From the NCBI RefSeq assembly GCF_001541225.1, contig NZ_LMTS01000324.1, positions 16,398 to 80,397 on the forward strand: a stretch of 64,000 bases of DNA, read 5' to 3'. This document shows positions 52,088 through 60,298 of this stretch, piece after piece. The translations under genes and the position numbers were made by a program. The notes beneath the pieces were generated by a model that made no database searches, was not told the DNA's origin, and was given only the letters and a program-made list of their open reading frames with translations. Each line of letters begins with the position of its first letter. Position 1 is the stretch's first letter. This DNA is from Variovorax sp. WDL1 (GTDB taxonomy: Bacteria > Pseudomonadota > Gammaproteobacteria > Burkholderiales > Burkholderiaceae_C).

Positions 52088-52209
52088 TCGGTAATCTCCG
52101 CGTTACGCGCCAGGGTGCCAGCCGACCTGGGAGCGGCCCTTTGGCTCATTGGAGCACCTTCACCTTCGGCTGCGGTGTTATTCGCCTTGGGAGCGGCCCT
52201 GTGGCTCAT
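52084..52209 (-). CDS. Putative 41-residue small ORF with internal repeat, coupled on both sides
   Basis: An ATG at 52209 overlaps the DUF2069 stop, and its stop at 52084 overlaps the FAD oxidase start, both as ATGA. The predicted product has MSHRAAPK at residue 1 and MSQRAAPR at residue 21, an exact 20-codon spacing. It has no known domain, is Ala-rich, and is shorter than most annotated genes. It could be a translated leader that couples the two neighbours, or a chance frame. The two-sided overlap is the reason to list it. Confidence 0.4.
   Translation of the reverse strand: MSHRAAPKANNTAAEGEGAPMSQRAAPRSAGTLARNAEITE
52126..52209. repeat. Direct repeat, 60-bp offset
   Basis: About 24 bases (GGGAGCGGCCCTNTGGCTCAT core) occur at 52128-52149 and again at 52188-52209, almost identical and exactly 60 bases apart. 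On the minus strand each copy begins with an ATG followed by AGCCA and lies in the same reading frame. This looks like a local duplication of a gene start. Confidence 0.7.
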
Positions 52210-52607
52210 GGCGCAACTCCTTCCAGCGCCCGTGCGCGCGCCGCGTGGCGCAGCCGCAGGCGCACATGCCAGGCACAGGCCGCGAACAGCGCGAGGCACA
52301 GCACCACCTCGCCAAGCGCCAGCAGGCGGCCGGTGCCGTCGAGGTCGCTCCACGCGCGCACCACGCCTTCGGTGAAATAGAGCCAGACCAGCAGGCTGAC
52401 CCAGCGATAGGTGTACATCCGGTTCTTCAGCAGGCCTGCGAGCGGGATGACCAGCGGCAGCACCTTGAGCGCCAGCCAGGAGCCGCCCGGCCGCAGCGGC
52501 GCCAGCCACAGCTCCCAGGCCAGGCCGAGCACGATCAGCCCGACCAGGCTGCCGACGGCGAGCCAGCGCGTGGCGGAGACGGAGGAGGGGATGGTGGGAG
52601 CAGTCAC
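52206..52607 (-). CDS. DUF2069 integral membrane protein
   Basis: A 133-residue membrane protein with four hydrophobic segments: WLAVGSLVGLIVLGLAWELW, LALKVLPLVIPLAGLL, WVSLLVWLYFTEGVV and LALGEVVLCLALFAACAW. The segment LKNRMYTYRWVSLL is the DUF2069 hallmark. Function is unknown. It starts at GTG 52607 and is divergent from the YihY gene, 75 bases away. In related bacteria these two are often neighbours with wrbA, which is absent here. Confidence 0.85.
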   Translation of the reverse strand: MTAPTIPSSVSATRWLAVGSLVGLIVLGLAWELWLAPLRPGGSWLALKVLPLVIPLAGLLKNRMYTYRWVSLLVWLYFTEGVVRAWSDLDGTGRLLALGEVVLCLALFAACAWHVRLRLRHAARARALEGVAP

Positions 52608-52682
52608 GGCGGGCACGGAAACGGGGGCAACGGCGGCGGCCGGCGCCGGGCTGGCGCGGGACCCGATGGCATGATAGCCGGC

Positions 52683-53900
52683 ATGAATCGCCGGCAACTC
52701 TGGAGGGATCTTTCGCACTTTCCCTGGGGCAACACGGCCGCGGTGCTGGGCGAGCGCTTCCGCAAGGACCGGCTGGGGCTGACCGCCAGCAGCCTCACCT
52801 TCACCACCACCATCGCGATGGTGCCCTTCTTCACCCTTGCGCTGGCGCTGTTCACGGTATTCCCGATGTTCGCGACCATGCAGGGGCGGGTGCAGCGCTG
52901 GCTGATCGAGAGCCTGATCCCGGACAACATCGCGCGCCAGGTGCTGGGGTACCTCAACCAGTTCGCGAGCAAGGCCAGCGGGCTGGGCGTCGCAGGGCTG
53001 CTGGTGCTGCTGGTCACGGCCATCGCGCTGATCCTCACCATCGACAAGACGCTCAACAACATCTGGCGCGTGCGCACGCCGCGGCCTTTCGCGCAGCGGG
53101 TGCTGGTCTATTGGGCCGCCATCACGCTCGGCCCGCTGGTGCTGGCGCTGAGCTTGAGCACCACGGCCTACGTCTTTTCGATCTCGCGCGAGTGGGTCGG
53201 CGGCCGCGGCATGCTGGGCATGCTCAAGCTGGCGTTCGACACCTTCGAATTCGTGCTGTTGGCAGGTGGCATGGCCGCGCTCTACCACTACGTGCCCAAC
53301 ACGCACGTCAAATGGGCCCATGCATGGGCCGGCGGCTTCTTCGTGGCGGCTGCCATCGAGATCGCCAAGCGGCTGCTCGCCTACTACCTGAGCCTGGTGC
53401 CCACTTACTCGGTGCTCTACGGCGCCTTCGCTGCCGCACCGATCCTGCTGGTGTGGATCTATGTCGCCTGGGTCATCGTGTTGCTGGGCGCGGTCATCGC
53501 GGCCTACCTGCCCAGCCTCCTGAGCGGCGTGGCGCGGCGCGGCGGCATGCCCGGCTGGCCCCTGCAGCTGGCGGTGGAGGCGCTGCAGCAGCTGGCGCTG
53601 GCGAAGGCCACGCCCGCCAAGGGGCTGGGTGCGGCGGAGCTGGTGGCGCGAATGCGGGTCGATGCACTGCAGCTGGTGCCGGTGCTGGAGACGCTCGTCG
53701 CGCTCGACTGGATCGGGCCGCTCGCCGAGGAGCCGGACGACGAGGATCCGCGCTACGTGCTGCTGGCCGACCCCGGCCGCACCTCGCTCGAGCCGCTGCT
53801 CGTGCAGCTGCTGGTGCCGCGCTCGCCCAGCCTCGATAACCTGTGGCAACGCGGCCCCTTGCGCACCCTGCTGCTGCAGGATGTGCTGCCGTGCCGATAA
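52683..53900 (+). CDS. YihY/RbnA-like (UPF0761) integral membrane protein
   Basis: A 405-residue inner membrane protein. Residues about 40-290 form the YihY domain with six hydrophobic segments (ASSLTFTTTIAMVPFFTLAL, LLVTAIALILTIDKTLNNIW, YGAFAAAPILLVWIYVAWVI). A cytosolic C-terminal extension of about 110 residues (VEALQQLALAKATPAKGLGA) resembles a winged-helix fold seen in betaproteobacterial members. It was once called ribonuclease BN, a name now doubted; the function is unknown. The start codon ATG at 52683 is preferred. Confidence 0.88.
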   Translation: MNRRQLWRDLSHFPWGNTAAVLGERFRKDRLGLTASSLTFTTTIAMVPFFTLALALFTVFPMFATMQGRVQRWLIESLIPDNIARQVLGYLNQFASKASGLGVAGLLVLLVTAIALILTIDKTLNNIWRVRTPRPFAQRVLVYWAAITLGPLVLALSLSTTAYVFSISREWVGGRGMLGMLKLAFDTFEFVLLAGGMAALYHYVPNTHVKWAHAWAGGFFVAAAIEIAKRLLAYYLSLVPTYSVLYGAFAAAPILLVWIYVAWVIVLLGAVIAAYLPSLLSGVARRGGMPGWPLQLAVEALQQLALAKATPAKGLGAAELVARMRVDALQLVPVLETLVALDWIGPLAEEPDDEDPRYVLLADPGRTSLEPLLVQLLVPRSPSLDNLWQRGPLRTLLLQDVLPCR

Positions 53901-53934
53901 TGGCGGCGGTCCGTTCCACCTCATTCATTCGACC

Positions 53935-54318
53935 TTGAACGATTCCGCCACCCCCGAGAGCTTGCGAGCGGCCGGCGACACCCTGTGGGTGGTCTGCCTC
54001 TGCGCCGAATGGTGCGGCGCCTGCCGCGAGTACCGGCCGCTGTTCGAGCAGGTGGCACGCGCCCATCCGCAGTTTCGCTTCGCCTGGGTCGACGTCGAGG
54101 ACCATGCCGAGCTGGCCGACGACTTCGACGTCGAGACCTTTCCCACCCTGCTGGTGGCCGGCGAGTCCGGCACCCGCTTCCTCGGGCCCATGCTGCCGCA
54201 TGCCGGGACGCTCGCGCGCATGCTCGGCGCCCTGCAGCCGGCACAGGCACCGAGCCCCGAGGTCCGGACGCTGCTCGGTGCGCTGGCGCGCGAGCCCGGC
54301 ACCTTCGAGGTCGCGTAG
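53935..54318 (+). CDS. Thioredoxin-family protein
   Basis: A 127-residue protein with a thioredoxin fold and the active-site WCGAC (Cys27 and Cys30), flanked by LWVVCLCAEWCG and followed by FEQVARAHPQFRFAWVDVED and the cis-Pro in VETFPTLLVAG. There is no signal peptide, so it should be cytosolic. It starts most likely at TTG 53935, 34 bases after the YihY stop; no ATG fits. The redox partner is unknown. Two further cysteines (Cys21, Cys23) sit just before the active site. Confidence 0.8.
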   Translation: MNDSATPESLRAAGDTLWVVCLCAEWCGACREYRPLFEQVARAHPQFRFAWVDVEDHAELADDFDVETFPTLLVAGESGTRFLGPMLPHAGTLARMLGALQPAQAPSPEVRTLLGALAREPGTFEVA

Positions 54319-54368
54319 ACGCCTCTACGTGCGCGGCGCGCGGGCGCCGCTGCTGGAGTTGCCGGGCA

Positions 54369-55181
54369 TCAACGCGCTGCGTTGAGGAAGTCCCGCAGCG
54401 CGAACAGCACCTCGTCCGGCGCCTCGCTCATCAGCTGGTGGCCGGCGGCGACGTGGACCACGCGCGCGCCGCTGGCCTTGTCGATCAGCGCCTGCGTGGC
54501 ACGGAGCGGTGTCATCTGGTCGGACTTGCCGAGCACGAACAGCACGGGGCACTGCACCGCGGCCATCGCTACGTCGCCGCCCGCGTAGTCGTTGCAGGCC
54601 TTGAAGCCGATGTGGAACACATTTGCGTCGCGGTTGCTCGCCAGCACGCGGCGCATCAGCGCGCGCGAGCCGCCGTAGAGCCAGGTGCCCGGGCCCAGCG
54701 TGGAGGGCGGCGGCGCCAGCATCGAGTGCGAGAAGCCGTTGACCAGGTCGATCGCCCGCATCGGGTCGTTCAGCGCACCTTCGAGCAGTTCCGGCGAAAC
54801 TTTCATCGGGTAGGCGGTGCCGACCAGCGCCAGGTGCGTCACGCGCAGCGGCGCGCGCGCCGCGGCCTCCAGTGCGATCAGCGAGCCGAAGCTGTGGCCG
54901 ACCAGGGCGGCCTTCTCGATGCCCGCGGCGTCGAGCAGCGCAATCAAGAATTGCGCCGCCTCTTCCACGCTCGCCGGCGGCGGGCCCGCGCTCCTGCAAT
55001 GCCCCGGCAGGTCGAGCGCCAGCACGTTCCAGCCATGGTGGGCGAACCAGCGGCTTTGCAGGATCCACACGCTGTGGTCGTTGAGCACGCCGTGGATGAA
55101 CACCACCGTCGGCTTCGTGGCATCGAAGGGCTTGCCGCCGGTGTAGCAGTAGGTCTTGTGGCCGTTGACGACGAGTTCCAT
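54369..55181 (-). CDS. Alpha/beta hydrolase
   Basis: A 270-residue cytosolic hydrolase. Nucleophile Ser97 lies in GHSFGS; the acid is the Asp in VLGKSDQMTP and the base is the His in AAGHQLMSE. The oxyanion segment is FIHGVLNDHSVW. Substrates could be esters or lactones and cannot be chosen. It starts at ATG 55181, overlapping the stop of the O-acetylhomoserine enzyme gene as ATGA, so the two are coupled. It may be a MetX-like or general esterase; the typical MetX features are not seen. Confidence 0.85.
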   Translation of the reverse strand: MELVVNGHKTYCYTGGKPFDATKPTVVFIHGVLNDHSVWILQSRWFAHHGWNVLALDLPGHCRSAGPPPASVEEAAQFLIALLDAAGIEKAALVGHSFGSLIALEAAARAPLRVTHLALVGTAYPMKVSPELLEGALNDPMRAIDLVNGFSHSMLAPPPSTLGPGTWLYGGSRALMRRVLASNRDANVFHIGFKACNDYAGGDVAMAAVQCPVLFVLGKSDQMTPLRATQALIDKASGARVVHVAAGHQLMSEAPDEVLFALRDFLNAAR

Positions 55182-56491
55182 CACGCGCCTGCCTTCTCTG
55201 CCGCCTTCAGTGCGCGCTTGAGGTCGTCGATCAGGTCGGCTGGGTCTTCCAGGCCGATCGAAAGCCGGATGGTGCCCTGCGAGATGCCCGCCGCGGCGAG
55301 CGCCTCGTCCGTCATGCGGAAGTGCGTCGTGCTCGCGGGGTGGATCACCAGGCTGCGGCAGTCGCCGACATTGGCCAGGTGGCTGAAGAGCTTGAGCGTC
55401 TCGATGAACACCTTGCCCTGCTGCCGGTTGCCCTTGAGGTCGAAGCTGAAGACCGCACCCGCACCCTTGGCGCCGTGGCGCAGCAGCTTGCCCGCCAGGG
55501 CATGGCTGGGATGCGATTCGAGGAGCGGATGCCCCACATGCGCCACGAAGGGGTGGGAGACCAGGAACTCCACCACCTTCTGCGTGTTGTCGATGTGGCG
55601 CTCCATGCGCAACGGCAGGGTCTCGATGCCCTGCAGGATCAGCCATGCGGTGTGCGGGCTCATCGAGGCGCCGAAGTCGCGCAGCCCCTCGCGCCGCGCG
55701 CGCAGCAGGAAGGCGCCGACCGTGCTCTCCTCGCTGAACACCATGTTGTGGAAGCCCTCGTAGGCCTGGGTCAGCTCGGCGAACTTGCCCGAGCGTTCCC
55801 AGTCGAAGCTGCCGCCGTCGACCACCACGCCGCCGATCACCGTGCCATGGCCGGAGAGAAACTTGGTGGCGGAGTGGTAGACCAGGTCGGCGCCCCAGTC
55901 GAAGGGCTTGATCAGGTAGGGCGAAGTCAGGGTGGAGTCCACCAGCAGCGGCACGCCGGCCGCATGCGCGATGTCGCTGACGGCCGGGATGTCGAGCACG
56001 TCGAGGCCGGGGTTGCCCACGGTCTCGCCGAAGAGCAGCCGCGTCTCGGGCCGGATCGCTGCGCGCCAGCCGTCGAGGTCGCCGGGCTTGACGAAGGTGG
56101 TCGCGATGCCGAAGCGCCGCATCGTGTAGTGCAGGAGATTCTGCGAGCCGCCATAGAGCGCCGTGCTGGCGACGATGTGCGCACCCGCGCCCATCAGCGT
56201 GGCGATCGACAGGTGAAGCGCGGCCTGCCCGCTGGCGGTGGCGATCGCGCCGATGCCGCCTTCCAGCGCCGCCACGCGCTGCTCGAACACCGCGTTGGTC
56301 GGGTTGCTGATGCGCGAGTACACATGGCCGGCGCGCTCCAGGTTGAAGAGCGCGGCCGCGTGGTCGCTCGATTCGAAGACGAAGGAGGTGCTGAGGTGGA
56401 TCGGCACGGCGCGCGCGCCGGTGGCAGGGTCGGGCGCGGCACCGGCGTGCAGCGCGAGCGTGTCGAAGCCGGGATCGGAATAGCCGGGCAT
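55181..56491 (-). CDS. O-acetylhomoserine (thiol)-lyase-type PLP enzyme
   Basis: A 436-residue PLP enzyme of the Cys/Met metabolism family that probably makes homocysteine or methionine from an O-acylhomoserine. The PLP lysine is Lys210 in YHSATKFLSGHG; the family segments YSRISNPTNAVFEQRVAALEGG and VGNPGLDVLDIPAVSDIA are present. The length fits MetY rather than the shorter MetB/MetZ. It is coupled to the alpha/beta hydrolase gene. A TTG at 56509 is a less likely start. Confidence 0.9.
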   Translation of the reverse strand: MPGYSDPGFDTLALHAGAAPDPATGARAVPIHLSTSFVFESSDHAAALFNLERAGHVYSRISNPTNAVFEQRVAALEGGIGAIATASGQAALHLSIATLMGAGAHIVASTALYGGSQNLLHYTMRRFGIATTFVKPGDLDGWRAAIRPETRLLFGETVGNPGLDVLDIPAVSDIAHAAGVPLLVDSTLTSPYLIKPFDWGADLVYHSATKFLSGHGTVIGGVVVDGGSFDWERSGKFAELTQAYEGFHNMVFSEESTVGAFLLRARREGLRDFGASMSPHTAWLILQGIETLPLRMERHIDNTQKVVEFLVSHPFVAHVGHPLLESHPSHALAGKLLRHGAKGAGAVFSFDLKGNRQQGKVFIETLKLFSHLANVGDCRSLVIHPASTTHFRMTDEALAAAGISQGTIRLSIGLEDPADLIDDLKRALKAAEKAGA

Positions 56492-56635
56492 GGAGGCCTT
56501 TCGAAGCAAGGTCGTTTCTGCAATGCCCCGTTACGCGCGCAATGACAGCGACAGCGGCGGGGCCAGGGGACGGGCGGCCATTGTGGGCTATATTCAATTT
56601 CGGCAGCAGCGCCGAGCCAAGTGAGGAGCACCACG

Positions 56636-57085
56636 ATGAAAGTCAGCGACATCCTGCGCGTGAAGGGCAACACGCTCTACACCATCACGCCCGAAGAACC
56701 CCTGGCCGACGCCGTCAACACCATGGCCGAGAAGGACATCGGCTCGCTCGTGGTCATGGAGCATGGCGAGCTCGTGGGCATGCTCACCTTCCGCGAAGTG
56801 ATCGTCGCCATCGTCGGCAACGGCGGCCAGGTCGGCGGCACGCTGGTGCGCAAGGCCATGGACGACCATCCCGTCACCTGCACGCTGGAGACCGATCTCG
56901 ACGAGATCCGCCGCATCATGCTCGAGCGCCACGCCCGCTACATGCCGGTGATGGACAAGCGCATGCTGATGGGTGTGATCAGCTTCTACGACGTGGCCAA
57001 GGCGGTGGTGGACAGCCAGAACTTCGAGAACAAGATGCTCAAGGCCTACATCCGCGACTGGCCGGCGGAGGACGAGGCGTCCTGA
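56636..57085 (+). CDS. CBS-domain pair protein
   Basis: A 149-residue protein with two CBS domains (about 5-65 and 78-135; DAVNTMAEKDIGSLVVMEHG, IMLERHARYMPVMDKRMLMG) that bind adenosyl nucleotides. It is probably a regulatory or energy-sensing protein with an unknown partner. The ATG at 56636 follows GTGAGGAGCA. It is divergent from metY and convergent with hipA. Confidence 0.9.
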   Translation: MKVSDILRVKGNTLYTITPEEPLADAVNTMAEKDIGSLVVMEHGELVGMLTFREVIVAIVGNGGQVGGTLVRKAMDDHPVTCTLETDLDEIRRIMLERHARYMPVMDKRMLMGVISFYDVAKAVVDSQNFENKMLKAYIRDWPAEDEAS

Positions 57086-57124
57086 GCGCCCGAGGCGATC
57101 AAGCCGCGACCGAAGGCTTGACTG

Positions 57125-58474
57125 TCAGTCCGAGATCTTGTTGGCGGCTTCCTGAAGCCCACCGAGGATGGCTTCGACCAAGGGCTCTGGAAAGTCCTTC
57201 GGCAACTTCGCTCGCACCTGTCGAATCACCTTGGGCGTGCGGTCCGCGAGATCGTCGATGACGAAACGCACATCGCGTCCGTCGGGGGTGGTCACCCCAT
57301 GACGCTCGCCCATGACCAGCCAGTGCCGGCGCAGGATGTCGCGCATCTTCCAGTGGGCGTTCCTGGAGCGGATCGCCATGGCCATCCTGGCCTTGAACGG
57401 CGACAGCTTCCCCGGGCCTTCGCCGAGGACAGGGTAGGCCGACAGCACGTCGTACAGCGGCGTGAGCTGGTATCGGCCTCCGGGGCGCAGGAACAAGCTG
57501 AAGTTCTTCGCGTGGCCATCGGTCGCGCACAGCAGCCAGAAGACCAATTGCGCCTGGAAGAAGGCCCGTTTGTCATCTTGGCGGGACAGGGACCCCTCGA
57601 GCACATCCATGATGCTGTCAATGCCAGGGCCGCCGTCGGCTTCGTACTTCGCGTGCGGGGATACGCCCTTGGCCTGGCACATATCCTCCTGAGGAAGTCG
57701 GATGAGCCGCATGTCGCCCGCCGGGCTTTTCCACCAGCTGCGGTCGAAGCGCTCCACCGCCAGAACCTTGACGTCCTCGAACTGCAGCGGCTCGCAGGCG
57801 GCCACCGGCAGGCCGTAGGCCTTCAGGATCAAGGAACATAGCCACTCGTTTTCGACAGAGTCGCTCATGTCGTACTTCATCCCGCCGATCAGGCCCAGAG
57901 GGAGCTTGAAGATGTGTGTCGTCGGCGTGTCCCCATGCGGCATGCACCATTTGCCTTCGAAGCGCAGCAGCGCGGTTTTCTCCTGCGCGCCTGCGATCGA
58001 AATGCGGAAGGTGTCGTCATCGTCGCCAAGACTCACGAGGGTGGGCGACACGGTGTTGCGCAACACCTGCGCGACCATGCTCTCATTCAAGGGCGAGGCT
58101 TGCACTGGCTGCACGCCTGCCGGGACTTCGCCGTCCGGAAGAATCTGCAACGCGCCCACGCAGTCGCGTCCAATCTCGGCGAGCAGCGGGAAGGCATCGG
58201 TCGACTTGGTCTGGTAGCGCCGAGCGATCCTCGCGCGGATGTCGTCGCTGTCGGGCAGCAGATTTTCGAAGTAGGTTCGAACCCTTTCGCCGCGGTGCGG
58301 GGCGCCTCCCGGCATGAAGGGAAGGGACAGTGACAGAGGCCGGCCCTGCTCTGAAGCAGTCCAATCCGGGCTGTACTCGAGGACGTCGCCTGCCTGCGGA
58401 TGGATGCGCCAGGTACCTACGCGTGCGCCGTTCATCCAGAGGGCGAGCGCCTGGGTGTGAGAACGTCGACCCAT
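57125..58474 (-). CDS. hipA: HipA-type serine/threonine kinase toxin
   Basis: A 449-residue kinase toxin. The family marks are SIAGAQEKTAL (about 159-169, with the autophosphorylation serine region), HIFKLPLG, ATDGHAKNFS with catalytic Asp319, and the metal-binding Asp342 in LTPLYDVLS. In Escherichia coli HipA phosphorylates GltX and drives dormancy; the target here is not known. It starts at ATG 58474, 3 bases after the hipB stop. Length is close to that of E. coli HipA (about 440). Confidence 0.92.
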   Translation of the reverse strand: MGRRSHTQALALWMNGARVGTWRIHPQAGDVLEYSPDWTASEQGRPLSLSLPFMPGGAPHRGERVRTYFENLLPDSDDIRARIARRYQTKSTDAFPLLAEIGRDCVGALQILPDGEVPAGVQPVQASPLNESMVAQVLRNTVSPTLVSLGDDDDTFRISIAGAQEKTALLRFEGKWCMPHGDTPTTHIFKLPLGLIGGMKYDMSDSVENEWLCSLILKAYGLPVAACEPLQFEDVKVLAVERFDRSWWKSPAGDMRLIRLPQEDMCQAKGVSPHAKYEADGGPGIDSIMDVLEGSLSRQDDKRAFFQAQLVFWLLCATDGHAKNFSLFLRPGGRYQLTPLYDVLSAYPVLGEGPGKLSPFKARMAMAIRSRNAHWKMRDILRRHWLVMGERHGVTTPDGRDVRFVIDDLADRTPKVIRQVRAKLPKDFPEPLVEAILGGLQEAANKISD

Positions 58475-58477
58475 GGC

Positions 58478-58750
58478 TTACCAAGTCGGATTCGAGTCGG
58501 TGGCGCTGGCCGACTTCGGGGGCGCCATTGCGTCGTCCTTTCGCAGCACCAGCTCGACGCCCAGGATGCTCAGCAGCTTCATCAGCCGGGCGGCGCTGAC
58601 CTTCTCCGCGTTGCGCTCCAATGCGGACATCGTCTGCTGGGTCACCCCCAGGCGGACGGCGGCCTCGGCCTGGGTCATGCCGGTTTGCTTGCGAAACGCC
58701 TGGAGCAGGCCGGGCAACTGCTCGGAGGTGCGGAGAACAAACTCAGGCAT
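58478..58750 (-). CDS. hipB: HipB-type antitoxin (Xre helix-turn-helix)
   Basis: A 90-residue helix-turn-helix repressor that neutralises HipA and controls the operon. The Xre motif is at about 22-60 (MTQAEAAVRLGVTQQTMSALERN). Two in-frame starts have good ribosome sites: ATG 58750 (after GGAGG) and ATG 58828 (after AAGGAGG, eight bases away), which would add 26 basic residues. The shorter form is chosen because the inverted repeat at 58778-58820 would then be an upstream operator. The longer form cannot be excluded. Confidence 0.85.
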   Translation of the reverse strand: MPEFVLRTSEQLPGLLQAFRKQTGMTQAEAAVRLGVTQQTMSALERNAEKVSAARLMKLLSILGVELVLRKDDAMAPPKSASATDSNPTW

Positions 58751-58777
58751 ACAAACCTCCGGTTGTTTTCTGGATTT

Positions 58778-58820
58778 ACAAACTATACGCTGTTTATGGA
58801 ATTTACTCGATATAGTTTGT
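58778..58820. promoter_or_regulatory. Long inverted repeat upstream of hipB, probable operator
   Basis: ACAAACTATA (58778-58787) and TATAGTTTGT (58811-58820) are perfect ten-base inverted arms 23 bases apart, 28 bases before hipB ATG 58750. The segment is AT-rich compared with the surrounding DNA, as promoters of toxin-antitoxin modules often are. HipB or another regulator is the likely binder. Confidence 0.65.
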
Positions 58821-58965
58821 TTTTTCATTTCTACAACCTCCTTAGCAGGAGCCGAAGAATGCGGACGACGCGTGCGGCTGCAGAACCACAGTCAGAGGGC
58901 CGTGCGACGGGGGCCGGCGGACGAAGAAGAGGCGTCGTCCTGAGGGCTCAGGCGCGGGGGCGCCC

Positions 58966-60183
58966 TCAGTGCAGTTCGGCTGCGGTATGGATCATCTCGC
59001 GCACGCGCGGGTAGATCTGCATGTTCCACTTGCTGCCGCTGAACACGCCGTAGTGGCCCACGCCGGCCTGCAGGTGGTGGACCTTCAGGTACGGCCGCAC
59101 GCTGGTGCAGAGGTCCTGTGCCGCGACCGTCTGGCCGACGGCGCAGATGTCGTCGCGCTCGCCCTCGACGGTGAGCAGCGCGGTGCGGCGGATCGCGGCG
59201 GGATCGATCTTGCGCTCCCCCACCGTGAGCACGCCGCGCGCCAGGTCGTAGGTCTGGAAGACGCGCTCCACCGTCTCCAGGTAGAACTCCGCCGGCAGGT
59301 CGTTCACCGCCAGGTACTCGTCGTAGAAGTCTCGAATCACGGCGGCCTTCTCGAGCTCGCCTTCGACCAGGTGTTCGAAGAGCTTGCGGAACTGCTGCTT
59401 GTGGCGCTCCGGGTTCATGCTCATGAAGGCGGTGAGCTGCAGGAAGCCTGGGTACACGCGCCGCATGCAGCCCGCGTGCGGCCAGGGCACCCGGCTGATG
59501 AGGTTGCGCTCGAACCAGCCGATGGGGCGCTCGTTCGCGAGCTTGTTGACGGCCGTCGGGTTGATGCGGCAGTCCACCGGCCCGGCCATCAGGGTGAGGC
59601 TGCGCGGCGACGCAGGGTTGTCGTCCTCCGCCATCAGCGCGGTCGCCGCCAATGCAGCCACGCAGGGCTGGCAGACCGCCACCATGTGCACGCCGGGGCC
59701 GATGGCCTCCAGGAAGGCGATGATCTGCAGCGTGTAGTCGTCCAGTCCGAAGCCGCCATGCCACAGCGGCACGTCGCGCGCGTTGTGCCAGTCGGTCAGG
59801 TAGACATCGTGGTCGCGCAGCAGTGTGCGCACGGTTTCACGCAGCAGCGTGGCGAAATGGCCCGAAAGTGGTGCTGCCAGCAGGACCGGCGGATGCACCA
59901 AGGGGGTGTTCCTGCGGAATCGCAGCAGGGTGCCGAAAGGGGCCCTCAGGACGACCTCCTCGTGCACCGCGACCTCTTCTTCTTCGACCATGACGCTGTC
60001 GATGCCATAGGGCGGCCTCGTGTGCGTGAGCCGCAGGCGCGAGTAGACCTCCATGGCCGCAGCGATGCGCCGCGTGGCGCTTCGGTCCGAGTCCTGTCGC
60101 CAGAGCGAGCTGCCGACGTACTGTGCCGCGAGCCGTGACGGCGAGAGCAGGTCGGCGCTGGTCTGGTAGGCCCGGTACAACAT
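58966..60183 (-). CDS. phaZ: Intracellular polyhydroxybutyrate depolymerase
   Basis: It breaks down stored polyhydroxybutyrate to 3-hydroxybutyrate units in the cytosol. The 405-residue protein starts MLYRAYQTSADLLSPSRLAA and contains the cysteine-type nucleophile motif AVCQPCVAAL (Cys171 is the probable nucleophile). Downstream are MAGPVDCRINPTAVNKLA, a family mark, and the C-terminal HHLQAGVGHYGVFSGSKWN with the catalytic His. An inverted repeat CTGAGGGC/GCCCTCAG at 58940-58969 spans its stop codon and could affect 3' processing. The open frame extends upstream but ATG 60183 is the normal start. Confidence 0.93.
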   Translation of the reverse strand: MLYRAYQTSADLLSPSRLAAQYVGSSLWRQDSDRSATRRIAAAMEVYSRLRLTHTRPPYGIDSVMVEEEEVAVHEEVVLRAPFGTLLRFRRNTPLVHPPVLLAAPLSGHFATLLRETVRTLLRDHDVYLTDWHNARDVPLWHGGFGLDDYTLQIIAFLEAIGPGVHMVAVCQPCVAALAATALMAEDDNPASPRSLTLMAGPVDCRINPTAVNKLANERPIGWFERNLISRVPWPHAGCMRRVYPGFLQLTAFMSMNPERHKQQFRKLFEHLVEGELEKAAVIRDFYDEYLAVNDLPAEFYLETVERVFQTYDLARGVLTVGERKIDPAAIRRTALLTVEGERDDICAVGQTVAAQDLCTSVRPYLKVHHLQAGVGHYGVFSGSKWNMQIYPRVREMIHTAAELH

Positions 60184-60242
60184 GCATGAGGGCAGGCAAT
60201 TTGCGGGCCAAGGGCTGCGTGCCGGCGCATCGCGCACTCTTC

Positions 60243-60258
60243 TGGCACAGGGCTTGCA
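60243..60258 (+). promoter_or_regulatory. Sigma-54 promoter before the glutathione-transferase-like gene
   Basis: TGGCAC (60243-60248) and TTGCA (60254-60258) match the -24/-12 consensus with correct spacing. Transcription would start near 60269, 30 bases before the ATG at 60299. It lies in the 115-bp gap between the phaZ and GST start codons. No activator site was recognised. Confidence 0.65.
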
Positions 60259-60298
60259 CTGCTTCGAGCCGCCCCACCCCGTCAGACGAGGAGTCCGC

